Source of the DNA: Nemertoderma westbladi
Taxonomy: Eukaryota > Xenacoelomorpha > Nemertodermatida > Nemertodermatidae
DNA length: 64,000 bases
Reading direction: 5' to 3'
Assembly: GCA_032718475.1 (NCBI GenBank)
Contig: JAUCBJ010008363.1
Location: forward strand, 186,001-250,000
This document shows positions 60,701 to 64,000 of this stretch, piece by piece (within the stretch, counting starts at the first letter, position 1; each line of letters begins with the position of its first letter). The notes under the pieces were generated by a model. It did not search any database and was not told the DNA's origin. It saw only the letters and a program-made list of their open reading frames with translations. The position numbers and the translations under genes are program-made.

Positions 60701-63567
60701 TTGCGTCGGAACACCCCTCCCTATCTGTGGCTGTCTGAATGGAGAGATAAGTAACCTATCTCCCTGTTAATATTGTTGTGTTCTAGAATATTTATTATAG
60801 TTTCATCGTATTGCCAAAGCTGCTGGAGCCGAAGTTATTATGTGATACAATAATTCACCTCAAATATCTTAGCTATTTCATGAACATAATGAAGTATTAA
60901 AGCCATTTCAAAAACCTTGGGGTTTTTCATCAATAATTTTCAAAATATCCTCTGATTTTTTTCAAAAACCACATCGATTTTCATATTTATAACTGCTAAC
61001 CCACTCCACGAGATAGAGAATCTTAAACGAAAGTTATAAGAACAGGTAACACTTTCATTTATAGAAGTAATCAGCTGTTATTTGCTTCGTCTTTCCCCAG
61101 CAGATGGATGAATTTTGATTGCGTCGGAACACCCCCATTCTGAGGCTCTCAGAGTGGAGAGATAAGTAGCCTATTTCCCTGTTAATATTGTTCTGTTGTA
61201 GAATATTTATAATAGTTTCACCGTATTGCCAAAGCGGCTGGAGCCGAAGTTAATATGTGACACAATAATTCACCTCAAATTTCTCAGCTATTTCATGTAT
61301 ATAATGAGTATTAAATCCTTGTCAAAATCCTTGGTGTTTTTCTGCAATAATTTATTAAAATCTCCTCTGATTTTTTACAAAAAACGACATCGATTTTCAT
61401 ATTCATGACTTCTATCCCACTCCTAGAGATAGACAATCTTTAATGAAAGTCATAAGAACAGGTAACACTTTCATTTATAGAAGTAATCAGCTGTTATTTG
61501 CTTCGTCTTTCCCCAGGAGATGGATGAAATTTGATTGCGTCGGAACACCCCCTTTTAGAGGCTCTCAGAGTGGAGAGAAAAGTAGCCTATCTCCCTGTTA
61601 ATATTGTTGTGTTCTAGAATTTTTATTATAGTTTCATCGTATTGCTAATGTGGCTGGAGTTAAAGTTATTATGTAATGCAATAATTCAACTCAAATATCT
61701 CAGTTTTTTCATGAACGTAATGAAGTATTAAAGCCATGTCAAAATCCTTAGGGTTTTTCAGCAATAATTTATCAAAATAACCTCAGATTTTTTACAAAAA
61801 ACGACATCGATTTTCATAGTCATGACTTCTAACCCACTCCACAAGATAAAGAATCTTAAATGAAAGTCAAAGGAGCAGGTAACACTTACATTTATAGAAG
61901 TAATCAGCTGTTCTTTGCTTCGTCTTTCCCCTGGAGATGGATGAATTTTGATTGCGTCGGAACACCCCTCCCTATCTGTGGCTGTCTGAATGGAGAGATA
62001 AGTAGCCTATCTCCCTGTTAATATTGTTGTGTTCTAGAATATTTATTATAGTTTCATCATATTGCCAAAGCGGCTGGAGACGAAGTTAATATGTGATACA
62101 ATAATTCACCTCAAATGTCTTAGCTATTTCATGAACATAATGAAGTATTAAAGCCATGTCAAATTCGTTGGGGTTTTTCAGCAATAATTTTTAAAATATC
62201 TTCTGATTTTTTTCAAAAACCACATCGATTTTCATATTTATAACTGCTAACCCACTCCACGAGATAGAGAATCTTAAACGAAAGTTATAAGAACAGGTAA
62301 CACTTTCATTTATAGAATTAATCAGCTGTTATTTGCTTCGTCTTTCCCCAGGAGATGGATGAAATTTGATTGCGTCGGAACACCCCCTTTTTGAGCCTCA
62401 CAGAGTGGAGAAAAAAGTAGCCTATCTACCTGTTAATATTGTTGTGTTCTAGAATATTTATTATAGTTTCATCGTATTGCCAAAGCGGCTGGAGCCAAAG
62501 TTAATATGTAATGCAATAATTCACCTCAAATATCTCAGCTAGTTCATGAATATAATGAGTATTAAATCCTTGACAAAATCCTTGGTGTTTTTCAGCAATA
62601 ATTTATTAAAATCTCCTCAGATTTTTTTCAAAAACCACATCGATTTTCATATTTATAACTTCTAACCCACGCCATGAGATAGATAATCTTAAACGAAAGT
62701 CATAAGAACAGGTAACACTTTCATTTATAGAAGTAATCAGCTGTTATTTGCTTCGTCTTTCCCCAGGAGATGGATGAAATTTGATTGCGTCGGAACACCC
62801 CTTTTTAGAGGCTCTCAGAGTGGAGAGAAAAGTAGCCTATCTCCCTGTTAATATTGTTGTGTTCTAGAATTTTTATTATAGTTTCATCGTATTGCCAAAG
62901 CGGCTGGAGCCGAAATTAATATGTAATGCAATAATTCACCTCAAATTTCTCAGCTATTTCATGAATATAATGAGTATTAAAGCCATGTCAAAATCCTTGG
63001 GGTTTTTCAGCAATAATTTATCAAAATATCCTCTGATTTTTTTCAAAAACCACATCGATTTTCATATTTATAACTTCTAACCCACTCCACGAGATAGATA
63101 ATCTTAAACGAAAGTCATAAGAACAGGTAACACTTACATTTATAGAAGTAATCAGCTGTTATTTGCTTCGTCTTTCCCCAGGAGATGGATGAATTTTGAT
63201 TGCGTCAGAACACCCCCTTTTTGAGGCTCTCAGAGTGAAGAGATAAGTAGCATATTTCCCTGTTAATATTGTTCTGTTGTAGAATATTTATTATAGCTTC
63301 ATCTTTATTGCTAATGTGGCTGGAGCTAAAGTTATTATGTAATGCAATAATTCACCTCAAATATCTCAGTTTTTGTATGAATATAATAAAGTATTAAAGC
63401 CATGTCAAAATCCTTGGGGTTTTTCAGCAATAATTTATCAAAATATCCTTAGATTTTTTACAAAAAACGACATCGATTTTCATATTTATAACTTCTAACC
63501 CACTCCATGAGATAGAGAATCTTAAACGAAAGTCATAAGAACAGGTAACACTTACATTTATAGAAGT
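42736..63567 (-). repeat. satellite array, reverse orientation, six-monomer higher-order repeat
   Basis: About 50 monomers of about 417 bp read on the minus strand, uninterrupted for 20.8 kb. Near-identical segments recur at about 2503 bp (48262 with 50765; 46714 with 49219; 53297 with 55799; 53713 with 56215), i.e. six monomers. Adjacent single-monomer copies also occur (for example 43555-44390). Diagnostic variants include GCTAATGTGGCTGGAGTTAAAG against GCCAAAGCGGCTGGAGCCG, and CACCCCTCCCTATCTGTGG against CACCCCCTTTTTGAGG. The last monomer is cut at TTATAGAAG by the LTR at 63568. Confidence 0.95.
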
Positions 63568-64000
63568 TGTTACGGTATATGGCGCTGTATCCATAATATT
63601 AGTCATCATGCAGTATGCAATATTAGTCCGTTATGCAGTATGCAATATTAGTCCGTTATACTGTACGTAATATTAGTCCGTTGTGCAGCATGATATTTTA
63701 GATAAGGCATAATAACGCAGTGGTATTTAGGTAGGGAAATCAAAACGCCCATATATTTGAAACCATCCATTTTGTATAGTATGTAGCCCTACCTACGTAA
63801 TTTTGTATTAGGTTATATGTAGATAGTTCCAGGGTAAGTTTATTCGGACCCTGGATTCAGTGCTTGCTGATATTAACTTTAGTAGGGCTAGCATATAGGG
63901 ACGCTGTCCTGGCCATTCAGCAGCCAGAGACGTGAACCATTACCATATATGGTAATAATTCGAGGAAGGGAAGCAAATAGGGCTACAATCCGGCCTCCTT
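63568..64000 (+). mobile_element. 5' part of an LTR of the left-element family
   Basis: Satellite ends at ATAGAAGT and TGTTACGGTATATGGCGC begins, giving a TG-type LTR start. 63646-64000 aligns with 1-402. It continues past the window, so it may be a solo LTR or a further element in the same orientation as the left one. Many substitutions and indels against 1-402 indicate a different subfamily or old divergence. Confidence 0.8.
63595..63692 (+). repeat. four 25-bp tandem repeats in U3 of the right LTR
   Basis: AATATTAGTCCGTTATGCAGTATGC-like units start at 63595, 63619, 63644 and 63669. The left element shows the last two of them at its visible start (1-50). Short tandem repeats near the 5' end of an LTR often act as transcription-factor sites; the function here is inferred. 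Confidence 0.7.

Noticed and set aside
14839-63080. A recurring open frame of about 60 codons (MPKRLEPKLICDTII...) in many satellite monomers
   Set aside because: It appears once per monomer in one orientation, is disrupted in a large fraction of monomers, has no domain, and its variation looks like that of the rest of the monomer. It is a by-product of repetition.
8405-63567. CENP-B box in the monomer
   Set aside because: No TTCG....A..CGGG pattern was found in the monomer. A centromeric role is not excluded but has no motif support.
1-64000. CRISPR array, prokaryotic operons or an integrated DNA virus
   Set aside because: Repeat units of about 416 bp without spacers, spliced genes and eukaryotic transposons exclude a prokaryotic reading; no capsid, packaging or polymerase-B genes were seen.
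1-64000. The left LTR and the LTR at 63568 as the two ends of one element holding the whole array
   Set aside because: The sequences differ by many substitutions and a 45-bp indel over 400 bp, and the right LTR begins directly in satellite, which fits separate insertion better. Not fully excluded.

Overview
This window is eukaryotic, animal-type repeat DNA and contains no convincing host gene. The evidence is a long AT-rich satellite with a monomer of about 416 bp, Bel-Pao LTR retrotransposons, non-LTR reverse transcriptase fragments, several piggyBac-type elements in TTAA sites, and a spliced transposase gene. The organism cannot be named from this. A marine invertebrate is plausible but is only an impression. 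The satellite with higher-order repeats and nested transposons resembles pericentromeric heterochromatin (inference).

Layout. 1-8404: a Bel-Pao retrotransposon on the + strand, entered inside its 5' LTR, with a long leader, a structured region before gag, a frame-broken gag and a pol that stops early in the reverse transcriptase where satellite begins. 8405-32130: satellite in forward orientation, roughly 38 monomers, partly in three-monomer higher-order units. It is interrupted by three TTAA-flanked piggyBac-type insertions: two non-autonomous elements (11786-13203 and 20743-22296) and one apparently intact autonomous element (22839-27690) with a four-exon transposase of 669 residues. 32128-32131: the array flips orientation with no spacer. 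32131-63567: satellite in reverse orientation, roughly 54 monomers, with six-monomer units of about 2.5 kb. It is interrupted by a second Bel-Pao element (33773-42735) with 243-bp LTRs differing at 2 positions and a 5-bp target duplication. That element's interior is gutted and carries a C-terminal fragment of an unclassified retroelement, a piggyBac relic and a 5'-truncated LINE. 63568-64000: the start of another LTR of the same family as the left element, in the same orientation.

How the parts relate. The satellite is the host platform. TTAA occurs several times per monomer and has been hit at three different monomer positions by piggyBac elements. Each of those insertions appears only once, so each came after local amplification. 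A 37-bp retroposon-like insert was instead copied along with its higher-order unit, so it came before that amplification. The two non-autonomous piggyBac elements share a CCCTATTA end, an inverted G-tract and a hairpin module, and differ from the autonomous copy (CCCAGCAA end).

The most noteworthy points are: the abrupt inversion between two separately homogenised halves of the array; the intact piggyBac gene; the paired LTR element that is young by its LTRs but defective inside; the five-hairpin leader before gag; and a short (TAG)n-tailed retroposon seen at two kinds of site.
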